Shown piece by piece: positions 1-10,849 of a stretch of 41,437 nt of DNA (position 1 is its first letter; each line of letters starts with the position of its first letter). The notes beneath the pieces were generated by a model. It was not told where the DNA came from. It saw nothing but the letters and a program-made list of their open reading frames with translations, and ran no database searches. The translations under genes and the position numbers were made by a program. The DNA is from Actinomortierella ambigua. Lineage: Eukaryota; Mortierellomycota; Mortierellomycetes; Mortierellales; Mortierellaceae. The DNA is taken from positions 1 to 41,437 of the forward strand of contig JAAAJB010000317.1 in assembly GCA_016098155.1 (NCBI GenBank). Reading direction: 5' to 3'.

Positions 1-2
1 AG

Positions 3-1250
3 TATTCGTTCAAGTCGGACATTTATGCACTTGGGATGGTGATGTGGGAGATGGCGGCCGGCTGCACTGTACCGTTCCAAGAGCAAGGCGACAATAGCAT
101 CATTGCAGATCTGGTTCGGAAAGGCGAGAGAGAAGAGATCCCCGAGGAGACACCAACGGACTACCAGTCGTGGATCGAACGGTGCTGGGAACAAGATCCA
201 AGCAAGCGACCTGATGCGGCAGAGATGTTCAATGAGGACATGGACGATGTTGGCTATGCTTCTGGAAGCCAAGCGTCGATGGTCAGTATCACGACGAGCA
301 TGTCGAACCTCAGCACATCCACTGGAGGATCGAGAGCACAAGGCAGTGGCGGCGTTAGTGGTAGGATCACATTCACTGCTCGACCAGGTATTTCGTCAAG
401 GCTTGCAGCAAGGCTCTCCACTCTCGAAGGGGAGTACGCCGAACGTGTGAAGGAGATGCTCAGCTTGTTTGATGACACCTTGCATGCTGTAGCGCCACCT
501 ATTGTTGAAGAGCTGGAGCTGATGGTGACATCTGTGGACCAGCTGTTGGACGATGCCCGAAACGGTGATGGGGAAGCGCAGTACAAGCTCGGTCGGAAGT
601 ATATTCAAGCGTTAGGTGTTGAGCCTGACTTTGAAGAAGGGATGCGATTGCTTGAACAAGCTGCGGATGATGGGCATGCGGAAGCACTGTTTCGCCGTTC
701 TATAATGACAATTCTCTGGAGCGCTACCTTTGAGGCTGAAAAGGATATAGTAGTGGGTTGGCTACAAAGGGCATCGGATGATGGCCATGTGTTGGCCAAC
801 ACACTGCTACAAATTCTGCGGCTTAAAGGAAGCATGGACGACGAAGAGATCAAGGCCGACGCGGTAAAGGTTCTGGAAGCGCGCGAAGCCGGAGGCGACG
901 GGGTAGCATCCACGTTCCTCGGTCTCTTATGTGTGAGTTCCAAGGACGCTGTCAAAGCTGTGTACTACTTGGAGCGGGCGACAATGCGAGGGCAGGTTGA
1001 AGGTGCGTGTGTTCTTGGCAATTTTTACCAGGAAGGCCAAGGGGTGACCGTAGATCTAGCCAGGGCAAGGAAACTGTTCAGCCACGCATCTAGCAGGTGG
1101 TATCCTGGGGGTCATTTCTTGCTGGCGAAGATGTTTCGTGACGGGTGCGGCGTTTCGCGTGACGAACACAAAGCAGCCATGCTATTCCGGAGATCGGCAG
1201 CCCAAGGGGATTCAGACAGCAAGTCGGCACTCCTTGCAATGAAGCTGTGA
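3..1250 (+). CDS. Protein kinase-Sel1 repeat fusion, 5' end outside window
   Basis: The reading frame is already open at base 3, so the gene begins upstream of the window; the ATG at 36 is internal. The first ~65 residues are the C-lobe of a protein kinase. SDIYALGMVMWEM is subdomain IX, with the conserved Asp and Gly, and CWEQDPSKRP is subdomain XI. The CW..DP..RP form is typical of tyrosine-kinase-like (TKL) kinases. A Ser/Gly-rich linker (about residues 85-125) follows, then a helical stretch, then five or six Sel1-like repeats (G-A-Y-L-G and AA--G-A patterns) to the C-terminus. The ATP-binding and catalytic loops lie outside, so kinase activity cannot be judged. Sel1 repeats are TPR-like protein-binding solenoids; kinase-Sel1 fusions are a known expanded class in early-diverging fungi. 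The substrate is unknown. Stop TGA at 1248-1250. Confidence 0.85.
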   Translation, partial: YSFKSDIYALGMVMWEMAAGCTVPFQEQGDNSIIADLVRKGEREEIPEETPTDYQSWIERCWEQDPSKRPDAAEMFNEDMDDVGYASGSQASMVSITTSMSNLSTSTGGSRAQGSGGVSGRITFTARPGISSRLAARLSTLEGEYAERVKEMLSLFDDTLHAVAPPIVEELELMVTSVDQLLDDARNGDGEAQYKLGRKYIQALGVEPDFEEGMRLLEQAADDGHAEALFRRSIMTILWSATFEAEKDIVVGWLQRASDDGHVLANTLLQILRLKGSMDDEEIKADAVKVLEAREAGGDGVASTFLGLLCVSSKDAVKAVYYLERATMRGQVEGACVLGNFYQEGQGVTVDLARARKLFSHASSRWYPGGHFLLAKMFRDGCGVSRDEHKAAMLFRRSAAQGDSDSKSALLAMKL

Positions 1251-1350
1251 GGCCATGTGGAGTGGCAGCCGTCGTTCTAGGGTGAATTGAAGGACGACAT
1301 CAGGGGGTGTTGTTCGCGGTTGTTTCTCTTTCCTCCGGTTTCTCGAGATA

Positions 1351-1356
1351 AATAAA
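1351..1356 (+). terminator. Poly(A) signal of the kinase-Sel1 gene
   Basis: An AATAAA hexamer lies about 100 bases past the stop codon, after a T/C-rich stretch. Position and sequence fit a polyadenylation signal; no transcript was seen. Confidence 0.5.
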
Positions 1357-3286
1357 GGCATCGTCTATACAGCCCGCCATCAGGCAAGATGTTGTCTGGC
1401 GAGGAAGTGGACAATGAGATCGAACGGACTATCTTCTATGGGTCCAGACAGGAAACCATTGAGAAGACTTGTTAATTGTAATGGCGAAAGCAAATGACTA
1501 ATTAGGGCTACAGTTGAATGGCTGTGTTTCTTCAAAGGTCTGTTCATCACAGTCACGACGCGAAAATGTGTACAGTGCTGATTGAGCCGAGTTTTTTTTT
1601 TTCCAGGGCTCAAGCGACCTGCAGGATTGCTGCCGAGAAACATTTAAGCTCATCACTCACTCCGGAAGAGTACAGGGCGAGGAAGGTACAACTCCTCCCT
1701 GGCTAACGCGGGCAGGGCATCCCTTGAAGTTGATGCAATCCTTTGCATGGGATGGACATGCCCATGAGGGGGGGGGGGTGTGAGGCCTCGGTCTACTATG
1801 TGACCGTCCTCGATGGTTATTGCTATTATGGCTGACAATACAGGGTCCCACAGATGAGAGGAAACTTGCTGTTTCAATGTCTGTCAGGTATAAAAACAGG
1901 TCTGTGCATCGCCTCTTCTTTTTCTTTTCTTTTCTTTTCTTTCCTCTTCATGTTCCAGACCCCTCTATAAGGGCGACCTTTGGAACCTGCAGAAAAACCA
2001 GCCTGAACCAGTTGGCTGTCCAAGTACGCTATCCTGGCATTCGAGTCACGGGGCAAGACGTTTATTGTGACCCTACGAACTCGATAACCCAGGAGGCAGA
2101 ACGGACGGCCGGCTGGGCCGGAAGAGGGACCTGTTCCCCACCACTTTGGCTTGCAGGATTCTCCCCATGGTGAGCAAGGGGATTGAACCCTGCGGTGGTG
2201 AACAGTGACCGGTCTGGTGCTCTTTCTGGCTAGAAAGCAGCATCAGCAGGCCTCCGCATATCTCCCCCTCCCCCTCTGCAGGGCCTCTTGCTCACAGGTT
2301 AGGCCTTATACAAAGACAATGAGCATGGAAAAAGAAAAAAAAAGAAAAAAGAAAAAAGAAAAAAGGAAAAAGGAAAAAGGAAAAAGGAAAAAGGAAAAAG
2401 GAAAAAGGAAAAAGGAAAAAGAAAAAAGGAAAAAAGAAAAAGAAAAAAGAAAAAAAAAGAAACAGCAATGCATTCCATTGCATGGAGGAACAGACAGGGT
2501 AGTTAATATATAGATAGCTGCTATGCTGCACTGGTGGAATTGTGTAGAAAGCACAAGGGTAGAATGCATGGGTGGACAATGGTGAATGAACTCGGACAAT
2601 TGACTGACGCGCATTCCTTCAGGGTCACTCGCCTCTTCCATTCTGTTCATCAAGAGAAAGTTTCCTCCCTGAGAGTCAGTAAACCATACAATGAAAGAGA
2701 GAGCAAGGTGAGCATTCATTCCTTCATTTCCTGTGCTGTGCAGCGTTTGAACGGAATGCTTCCTGCTTCTCTGTAGGAGTCCCTCTTCAATAGTTGGACC
2801 CTGTCGAGGTACACTTTTGAGTACAAACAAACAAACATGCATCCGTCACTAGATGGTGCTCCCATGCGAATATTGCTGCAACACAAAGCAGAAGGAGGGA
2901 GGGAATAAAACGAGCCTTCAAGGAAAACGAGCTACCTTTTGGGAATGTCGTTGCCGACTATCTACTTGTCGGATTCAAGGAGGGAAGTGAGGATGTTTAG
3001 ATGGCCTTTACACATTCCCCTTCCTCTTCTCCGTGGGCATGCTGTTTCCCATGGAATAGTATGACACAGGCTGAGATTGACTGGATACATGTGTTTGGTG
3101 TGCAGCCAGTGAGGGAACTTGGTTGACCTGCATGGGCAACCCGGAACGCAGCAGCCAGTTGGTGACCATGGAAATACAATCGTATATTACTGAGAGAGCG
3201 TGGTCAATAGTGTGCAGCAGCAATCTGGTCTCTCATAGTGCGTTGAATAGGACTTCTTACTATCTTCTATCTACGTACCTCTTTGC
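1357..3286. other. Intergenic 1.9 kb with simple repeats and one orphan exon-like piece
   Basis: I find no convincing complete gene. It holds a TTTTC run near 1918-1944, a G homopolymer near 1769-1778, and the GAAAAA microsatellite listed separately. One short piece, about 1605-1687, looks like an exon. A T-rich tract ending in CCAG precedes a frame reading ..CRIAAEKHLSSSLTPEEY.. that ends at a GTACAA donor-like site, but I cannot join it to anything. The rest is probably the 3' flanks of the convergent genes on either side. Confidence 0.5.
2326..2462. repeat. GAAAAA/GGAAAAA microsatellite, about 135 bp
   Basis: Near-perfect tandem array of A-rich 5-7-mers (AAAAAG, GGAAAAA) in which the plus strand is almost pure purine. 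It creates long Lys-rich and Phe-rich open frames on the two strands that are not genes. Confidence 0.9.
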
Positions 3287-4664
3287 CTATGCACAAAGCT
3301 TTACCAGCCTCTCTTTGCCAGTCTCATGGCCTTGCTGCAGTGCCAACTCAAACCACTTTGCTGCTTCTTCATAATCCTTAGGCTGGCCAAATAGCGCCTT
3401 TTCAAAGATTGTTCCTAGGTTGTAGGAAGCTGCTGCATTTCCAGCCTCGGCTCTTTGGCGATACCACTCGACAGCATCAAACTCGACGCCAACTGCCGTT
3501 GCTGTTTCTGCTGCCTGACGCTTGTCCTCGATCAATTCAAGGTGCAGACCAGCGTCGGGCAACGACTCTTCGCGAGAGCGCGATTTATGATACCATTCCA
3601 CGGCCTTGTCATCGTCCTGCTGGAGCACGAGCCCGATCTCGTGCATCAATCCAAGGCTCCACTGGGCCTCTTTAGATCCTCGATTGGCGCTTTTGATGTA
3701 CCAGACCAATGCTTCCTCATCATCTTCCTCTACACCACGGCCTAGGTTGTACAACCACGCAATGCTGCATTGCGCATCGACACTACCCTTTTCTGCAGCC
3801 TTTCGGTACCATACCATGGCCTCAGTGTCGTCCCGATCGACCCCACGCCCATAAAAGTACATGATCCCGAGACTGAACTGCGACGAGGCATGGCCCCTCG
3901 CAGCGGCCATACGGTACAACCGCACGGCCTCGCCTTGATCCTGCTCTACCCCTTCTCCGTCACTGTACATGCCCGCCAGATTGCACAGTGCGTCCTGGTC
4001 GCCCAGAGATGCCGCTCGCTGATACCATTGTGCCGCCTTGACAAAGTCCTGCTCCACCCCGCGTCCGTTACTATACATCCAACCAATGTTGTTCAGAGCC
4101 GCGGGATATCCCTTCTCAGCCGCGCGTTGAAACCAAGACAGCGCCTTGTCATCCTGCACAGCCAATCCACCGACCTCGTTCAGGGTCAGGGCCCCCATGT
4201 AGTACTGCGCTCGGGTGTGCCCTCGCTCGGCTGCCTTCCGGATCCACGGTACGGCCCTGGTATGGTTCTCCTCGGGACTGTTGGCAGCGGTGGCAGTGGT
4301 GGTGGCAGTGGTGGTAGTGGCGACGCCGCAACCATGGTAGAGGAGCCCTCCAAGACGAAACTGAGAATTGGAATGCCCTTGCATGGCGGCTTGTCGGTGC
4401 CAGAAACAGGCGAAGGTATAGTTGGTATCGCCGACCAAAATCTCGTCTTCATGTAGCTTTGCTAGGGATTCTTGAGCAGCAGTGTCAAACTCATATTCGG
4501 CTGCATACACCAGTTCCATTAGGTCCTTTTCCTTTTCAAATTTGAGGAGAGAGTGTAGGTGTATGAAAAAAAAAATAGGTGAGGGATAAGGGGGGGGGGG
4601 AGCTGGACAGTTGCAACCACAAGTTGAAGCGTGTTTATAGAGCTTGGGGAGTCTTTCATACCAT
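3287..4664 (-). CDS. Sel1 repeat protein, 413 aa, start-codon-only first exon
   Basis: The main exon (4525 down to 3287) encodes about nine Sel1 repeats, recognisable by recurring G..YYMGAL/NIGWMYSNGRGV and W(Y/F)(Q/R)(R/K)AA..G patterns. A Thr/Ala-rich low-complexity loop lies near residue 75. Upstream, the minus strand has ATG at 4664-4662 followed at once by a GTATGA donor. The matching acceptor AAAAG ends at 4526, so splicing gives M-DLMEL in phase. The internal ATG at 4519 is an alternative start. Sel1 repeats form superhelical scaffolds for protein-protein contacts; no enzymatic domain or membrane segment is seen. It is a close paralogue of the gene at 7979-9388 and is divergent from the gene at 4952. 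Function unknown. Confidence 0.85.
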
Positions 4665-4951
4665 GGTCAATAATTGAAGGGTTTTACACAGGATTGAATG
4701 AACGGACGTGCTAATGACGAGGTGAATGAACTGGGAATGCAATGAGGAATTGTACTGGAGATGGTATCAGAAGAGGGAGTGAATGGATGCCAAGAAAAGA
4801 ACGGGGCAGAAGGAGACAAAGGTGCAGTGCCACAACACTTGACACACTGGCGCGCACACAAACACAATTCGCCCTTTGCCAGCTCTTTGCCATTTCATTT
4901 CCCTTCTCCCATTATTCCTAATTACACTCATTAGTTTTTGATTCCCAACCA
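4665..4951. promoter_or_regulatory. Divergent promoter region between two Sel1 genes
   Basis: These 287 bp separate the two proposed start codons (minus at 4664, plus at 4952) of head-to-head Sel1 genes, so both promoters must be here or in the flanking first introns. The plus-side end is T/C-rich, typical of fungal 5' leaders. I see no clear TATA box or repeated operator-like motif. Confidence 0.45.
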
Positions 4952-7501
4952 ATGGTATGCCACTTGGGCCTACGTAACCTGCGCAGCCTCCCTTTTAAAA
5001 GAAGAAAAAAGAAACTTTCACACGTTAATCCATGTAGGATACGATGCATGCCTCTCTCTTTAACACGCAACGCGTTGACTCTCCCACACTAGACGCCTGA
5101 CTACACAGACCTTGTCACGCTCACCTTCGCGGCCGACCAATGCTACAACACCGAGGCGCAGGTCGCACTGGCTGAACACTACAGGCAAGGCCACATGATC
5201 TCAAAAGCACAAGCACAAACACATGCCCTTTACTGGTACTTGCAAGCAGCCAAGCAAGGCCATCTACACGCGCAAATCCAAGTGGCCAAGATGTATGAGC
5301 TCGGACAGGGCACGGCCAAGGACGACGCTGCCTGCGCATGGTGGACACTCCAGGCGGCCGAGGCGCTGGACGCCGAGGCGCAATGCGCCATGGGGAGAAA
5401 ATACGAGCATGGGACCGGGGTCGACCGAGATATGGGGCAGGCATGGGCATGGTACCGACGGTCGGCTGAACAGAAGCATGCCGAGGCAAGTTCACGACTT
5501 GGATGGATGTGCAAGACTGGGCAAAGGGTCCATGGCGCCGCTGACGAGCGACAGGACGATGTCGAGGCCGTCCGATGGTTTCAACTGGCAGCTAACCAGG
5601 ACAATGCCTTTGCAGAGTTCCACCTGGGCGACATGTACACACACGGACGTGGTGGACTCGAGAAGGATGATACAATCGCCCTCCGATGGTACCGTCGAGC
5701 AGCCGTCGGTGGCGACGCGCAAGCTCAGTGCCTGATGGGCGAAAAGCACATGAAGGGCGATGACGGTATCACGCAGAACCCAGGCAGCGCAGCATTCTGG
5801 TTTCGCAAGGCCGCCAATGCCGGGTTCGCCAGGGCGCAATACCAGTTGGGCGACCTGTTCGATCGAGGGCACGGAGTGTTAAAGTCCAAATACCATGCTG
5901 TCATCTGGTATCGCAAGGCGGCCGAGCAGGGTCATTCGAGTGCGCTGCACAAACTAGGCGTGATGCTCGAACATGGTCAGGGTGGCACTCAACAGAGCTT
6001 TGAACAAGCGGCCGAGTGTTACCGTAAAGCCGCAGAGCAAGGTGATGCCCATGGTCAATTCAGGTTGGCGCTTTTGTACCAAAGCGGTCATGGGGTGAAG
6101 CAGTCGGACACCGAGGGCGTCGCGTGGCTTCGCCTTGCAGCCGAACAAGGCCTGGCGCAGGCGGAAGACGCCTTGGCTCAGATGTATTTCAAGGGCCAAG
6201 GAGGGCTTGATCAATGCTATGCGACGTCGGCGCACTGGTTTCGCAAGGCTGCTGAGCAGGGATGTGCCAACGCTCAGAACAACCTTGGCCATCTTCACCA
6301 AACTGGGAAGGGGGTTGAGCAAAGCAATGTCGAGGCAGTGTCGTGGTTCCTCAAAGCGGCCGAGCAAGGCACGGCCTGGGCGCAGAGCAACCTTGGCGTC
6401 ATGTATCGGGATGGCAACGGCATCGAACGGGATGAAGTCAGTGCAGTAGAGTGGTTTCGCAAGGCTGCCCAACAAGGGAACCCGCGCGGACAACTGAACC
6501 TCGCCAAGATGTATGAAAAGGGCCGAGGGGTGGAGAAAAGCGAGGTTGAGGCAGCGTTGTGGTACAAGATGGCTGCCGAACAAGGGCTTGCGGAATCACA
6601 AAACTATTATGGATTGATGCTGAAGGACGGTCGTGGTGTGGAGCAAGACCATGCCAAGGCAGCGGTCTGGTTCCGCCAATCAGCAGAGCAAGGCTTTTCC
6701 AGCGCCCAGTTCAACCTTGGCAAAATGTATCTCATCGGCCTGGGCGTCGACCAAGATGATGCTGAAGCGTTGGCTTGGCTTCACAAAGCGGCGAATCAAG
6801 GGTCTGCCAGAGCCGTTAATTATCTTGCTTGGATGTACTCGAGTGGCCGCGGGGTTGACAAGGACGACACGGAGGCTGCCCGGTTGTATCGCGTTGCCGC
6901 AGAGAAGGGCCATCCTGGCGCTCAAGTTTCCCTTGGAAATTTGTACTGCGATGGAAAGGGTGTCGAGCAAAGCGACATCAACGCTGTATCGTGGTTCCGC
7001 AAGGCGGCCGACCATGGCTATGCCTATGCACAGAATAATCTCTCTTGGATGTATAGTCTCGGCCGCGGTGTAGAGCAATCCGACCAAGAGGCTTACAAGT
7101 GGTGTCTCATGAGTGCACAGCAAAAGTGTAAAGAGGCTCAGTTTACTATTGGGCTGATGTACGAGCTCGGTTTCTTGGTAGAGCAGAGCGATGAAGAGGC
7201 CTTATCATGGTACCGACAGGCGACAGGGACGAGCCAAGGGGATGCAAAGTTTCACATGGAATGGCTCGACGCTAAACGCCAAAAGACATCCTCGAGAGAT
7301 GATATGGACACTATGGCGCTTCGTATTCAAGATGCCGAGCAAGGGAATGTCGCTGCAATGTACACTCTTGGTTTGATGTTCGAGAAGGGGATTTGTGTCC
7401 CTTTAGACCTTCCCAAGGCCATCGAGCTCTATGGAAAAGCTATGACAAAAGGCCACTGGAGTGCCGAGTGCCGATGGAAATATCTATCTGTAGCCTCTTA
7501 A
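4952..7501 (+). CDS. Large Sel1 repeat protein, about 20 repeats, 803 aa
   Basis: The main exon runs 5093-7501 and encodes roughly 20 consecutive Sel1 repeats, with modules such as AQNNLGHLHQTGKGVEQS and WFRKAAEQG repeated along almost the whole protein. Frame similarity to the paralogue at 22710-25394 (DY.DLVTLT..AD..YN.EAQVALAE) starts well before the first ATG in frame (5195). The frame is closed by TAG at 5090-5092, which is itself a good splice acceptor (CCCACACTAG). An ATG at 4952-4954 abuts a GTATGC donor; joining them gives M-TPDYTDLVT in phase with a 138-base intron. I therefore place the start at 4952. No other domain, signal peptide or membrane segment is visible. Likely a scaffold or adaptor; partner unknown. 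Confidence 0.85.
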
Positions 7502-7978
7502 ATAACATACAATCTGGTTAATATTGCACATGAGAAGATGCTCAAGACGCTCAGACTGTTGAACTACGCACCCGGTGGTTGCAATGGTGTCTATTCCTTC
7601 CACGGTGGTAGTGGGTACATGTAGATATTGGCCAGTGCCATCTCGTAAGCACGAGTCACTTTACAATCCTGCTGGTATGGTTGGATGAGGGGGTCAGGGG
7701 TTGGGTTGGGTGTAGAGAAGTGGGGGTGGACAGTCCAATGGTGCACTTGTGCAAGGCAGGATCCCACTGAAGCCAGCTTGACTGCTTGGATACCATGGTA
7801 GCAGGCCAAAGGGCACTGCCACCACCCTCGCCATGCGCCTGCCCTGTAGCGTGGCATTGGGCGAAGCGTTACTTTCTGTGGGAAAAAAAATCAATCCTCT
7901 CCACCCCACCATCGCCTTTGCCCTCATCCATCGCCCATCAGCTTGCTCATTCATTGCATTTTATGTGCAATTCTCACA
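7502..7978. other. Intergenic: 3' flank and promoter between two Sel1 genes
   Basis: This separates tandem Sel1 genes on the same strand. The first part is presumably 3' UTR and the last ~150 bases are pyrimidine-rich leader. I see no gene, RNA gene or strong repeat. Confidence 0.4.
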
Positions 7979-9388
7979 ATGGTATGAGGAAATCTACAAC
8001 CTCGGTAAAAAACTCAACCCCGTTATCTTTTACTACAACCATCGAGTCCCCTTTTCCTTGACTTCATTTGACATATATGAACACTCTCCCCCCACATATA
8101 GACGGAGAATGACCTCATGGATATCATGTACGCAGCCGAGAATGAGTTTGATATTGCTGCCCAAGTAGCGTTAGCAGAGACACACGAGGATGCGATTCTG
8201 CTCGGCGATACCAACCATGCGTTTGCCTGTTTCTGGTACCAACAAGCAGCAAGGCGAGGGCACACCGAATCCCAGTTCCATGTCGGCGAGCTCCTCTACA
8301 ATGGCCGGGGTATTTCCTATGATACCACCACCACCACCACCACCACCACCACCGCTGCCAAAACCCCCAACGACAACCGTGCCAGGGCCATACCGTGGTT
8401 CCGCGAGGCCGCCGAGCGAGGCCATAGTCGAGCCCAGTACTACATGGGGGCCATGGCCCTGAACGGGGTCGGTGGATTGGCTGACAAGGACGAGGAGGCG
8501 CTCCGCTGGTTTCGACGGGCAGCCACCCAGGGCCATGCCGGGGCGCAGAACAATATCGGATGGATGTACGACACAGGACGTGGCGTGGCACAGGACTATA
8601 ACGAGGCTGTGCGATGGTATCGCCAAGCAGCGCTTTCCGGGAGCATGGACGCCCACAGCAACATGGGGATCATGTACGAGTATGGGCGAGGGGTCGAGCA
8701 GAGCAATACCGAGGCCGTCTACTGGTACCGACGGGGTGCGGTGCAGGGCCATGCCTCGTCGCAGTTCAATCTCGGCATCATGTATTTCTACGGGCGTGGG
8801 GTCGATCGGGACGACACCGAGGCCATGGCGTGGTATCGGAGGGCGGCCGACAAGGGCGAGAAGAGCGCGCAATGCAATGTGGCGTGGCTTTACAACCTCG
8901 GCCGAGGCGTAGAAGAGGACGACCACCAATCCTTGCTCTGGTACATCAAAAGCGCCGCACAAGGATGTAGGGAGGCAGAGTGGAGCCTGGGACTGATGCA
9001 TGAGGTCGGACTCGCGCTCCAACAGGACGATGACAAGGCTGTAGAATGGTACCATAAGGCCTGTTCTCATGGCGTGAAGGATTTGGATGCGGATACCCAT
9101 CTTCAATTGATTGAGGACAAGCGTCAGGCGGCAGCGGCAGCAGCAGCAGCAGCGGCAGCGGCAGAAACAGCAGCGACAGATGGCGTCGAGTTTGATGCTG
9201 TCGAGTGGTATCGCCAAAGAGCCGAAGCTGGCGATGCAGCAGCGTCGTACAACCTCGGGACAATCTTTGAAAAGGCGCTATTTGGCCAGCCTAAGGACTA
9301 TGAAGAAGCAGCAAAGTGGTTCGAGTTGGCTCTACAGCAGGGCCATGACAGTGGCAGAGAGCGACTGGTCAAGCTTCGTGGACAATGA
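7979..9388 (+). CDS. Sel1 repeat protein, 429 aa, start-codon-only first exon
   Basis: The main exon 8102-9388 encodes about nine Sel1 repeats. The frame is stopped by TAG at 8099-8101, which coincides with a strong acceptor (CTCTCCCCCCACATATAG). ATG at 7979-7981 is followed directly by GTATGA. The 120-base intron gives M-TENDLMDIMYAAE in phase; the ATG at 8117 is the alternative start. The protein is collinear with the 3287-4664 product, including the Thr loop (ten ACC codons at 8324-8353). An Ala run (9127-9162) and a nearly identical C-terminal block (VEFDAVEWYRQRAEAG.. onward) follow. AATAAA at 9411 is a plausible poly(A) signal. The next Sel1 gene starts only 143 bases downstream. Probably a protein-interaction scaffold; function not known. 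Confidence 0.87.
8324..8353 (+). repeat. (ACC)10 trinucleotide tract, polythreonine coding
   Basis: Ten uninterrupted ACC codons inside the second Sel1 repeat loop. The paralogue at 3287-4664 has an interrupted Thr/Ala version at the same place, so the loop appears to tolerate length changes. Confidence 0.9.
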
Positions 9389-9410
9389 GCTTGGGGAGAT
9401 CAGAGATAAA

Positions 9411-9416
9411 AATAAA
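9411..9416 (+). terminator. Poly(A) signal of the 7979-9388 Sel1 gene
   Basis: AATAAA 23 bases after the stop codon, in A-rich sequence. It lies about 115 bases before the next start codon, so the intergenic space is very short. Confidence 0.45.
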
Positions 9417-9531
9417 TTTGGTGGCAACAATTTCGTATCAAAATTTCATAGTTTCTCCATGTCTTCTTCATCGACATCATTACACTTTTTTTTTACCCCA
9501 CAGCTAGCATCCATTGTTCAATCTCAAAATA

Positions 9532-10696
9532 ATGGTAATCTCCAACTGGCTATGCACCCGCCACATATTACCCCATAACATCACACAATAGAAATGGCCA
9601 TGTCCGATAACCCACAATTGCCCCCCCCCTCCCAAAAAATGGCTCTTAGGACCTGATGGAGCTCACCGAGGCCGCCGAGAGGCAGGACGTCGAAGCCATG
9701 GTCGCGCTCGCCAAGTGCTACGAAAATGGCATGGACGGCACGCCTGTGGACGACGCCACATCGTTCTTCTGGTACCTCCGTGCAGCCAAACACGGTCACG
9801 TCAGTGCGAAATGCCACACGGCCGACATGCTCTCGTATGGCGAGGGGACGGCCCGTGATGACGTCCAGGCTGCCGCCTGGTACTACGAGGCCGCCCTGGA
9901 CGGTGACGCCTGGGCACAAAACGAACTGGGCTATCTCTACGACGACGGCCAACTGGGCGTGCCCCAGAGCGATACAGAGGCCGTCTACTGGTACCGTCAG
10001 GCCGCCCAGCGCGGTCACCCCTGTGGACAGTTCAATCTAGGCAACATGTACCATGACGGACGAGGCGTCGAGGCAAAGAGTGACAAGGAGGCCGTGTATT
10101 GGTTCCGTCTGGCGGCGGACCAAGGGGATGTGATTGCGCAAAACAACCTGGCGTGGATGTATGATGCCGGACGTGGGGTCGAGCAGGACAATCAGGAGGC
10201 GTACAAGTGGTGCCTCCAGAGTGCGCAGGGCGGGTGCAAGGAGGCTCAGTGCGCGATCGGCATCATGATGGAGCTCGGTATTGGCACTGGCACACCTCGC
10301 GTCGATCTGGAAGCAGCCTCCAATTGGTATCGTCTGGCTGCCGAGGCGGATGATGCGGCGGCGGGACTCCATGCCCGTGTGATTGAGGCGGTGCGTCAGA
10401 GAACGACAACGACGACAACGACAACAGTACCACAGGACACGCTGGCTGAGCGCAAAGAGTGGTATCGGGAGTTGGCCGAGCAAGGGGAGCCTGCAGCTTC
10501 ATACAACCTTGCCACGCTCTACGATAAAGGCTCTGGCATCGACAGGGATCTGGCCCAGGCAATAACGTGGTACAAGAAGGCGTCGGAGCAAGGGCATCCA
10601 AATGCAGAGGTCAAATGGAAAACTATCATGGAGGATATAGACTCCCACTCTTCAAGTAGCACCACAACGGATGGGAGGGGTACCACAAAAATGTAA
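9532..10696 (+). CDS. Sel1 repeat protein, 349 aa, start-codon-only first exon
   Basis: The main exon 9650-10696 encodes about eight Sel1 repeats (for example FNLGNMYHDGRGVEAKS and NNLAWMYDAGRGVEQD). A Thr-rich insert follows near two thirds of the length, and a Ser/Thr-rich tail ends the protein. An in-frame TAG at 9647-9649 forms the acceptor CTCTTAG. The candidate first exon is ATG at 9532-9534 followed by GTAATC, a weaker donor than in the sister genes. The splice product would read M-DLMELTEAAERQ, and the ATG at 9656 is the alternative start. It converges on the Pil1-like gene, whose stop is 153 bases away on the other strand. Role unknown; family knowledge suggests a scaffold. Confidence 0.82.
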
Positions 10697-10849
10697 ACAT
10701 GACAATGACCCCCAAGCAACAAAAAAATGTGAGCATGAAAAAAAAGGTGGTGCTTTATCGACAACAGCTAGTATACAAAAATAACGAGTGGAGAGGTGGG
10801 ATAGGGTACATATGAAACACAGATCTACTGTCCGACACTTTGTCTGATG

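Noticed and set aside
2160..2205. tRNA-like B box (GGGTTCAATCCC on the minus strand)
   Set aside because: No A box, no pairing acceptor stem and no anticodon arm at the right distance.
2306..2842. 178-codon minus-strand open frame
   Set aside because: Its C-terminal half is poly-Phe from the GAAAAA microsatellite; the rest has no recognisable domain or start context.
8171..9217. Long antisense open frame (348 codons) across a Sel1 gene; similar ones at 3770-4456 (+), 5954-6583 (-) and 23829-24620 (+)
   Set aside because: The Sel1 consensus is repeated, so a stop-free antisense register repeats with it. The antisense proteins have a matching periodicity and no domain, and appear in every Sel1 gene.
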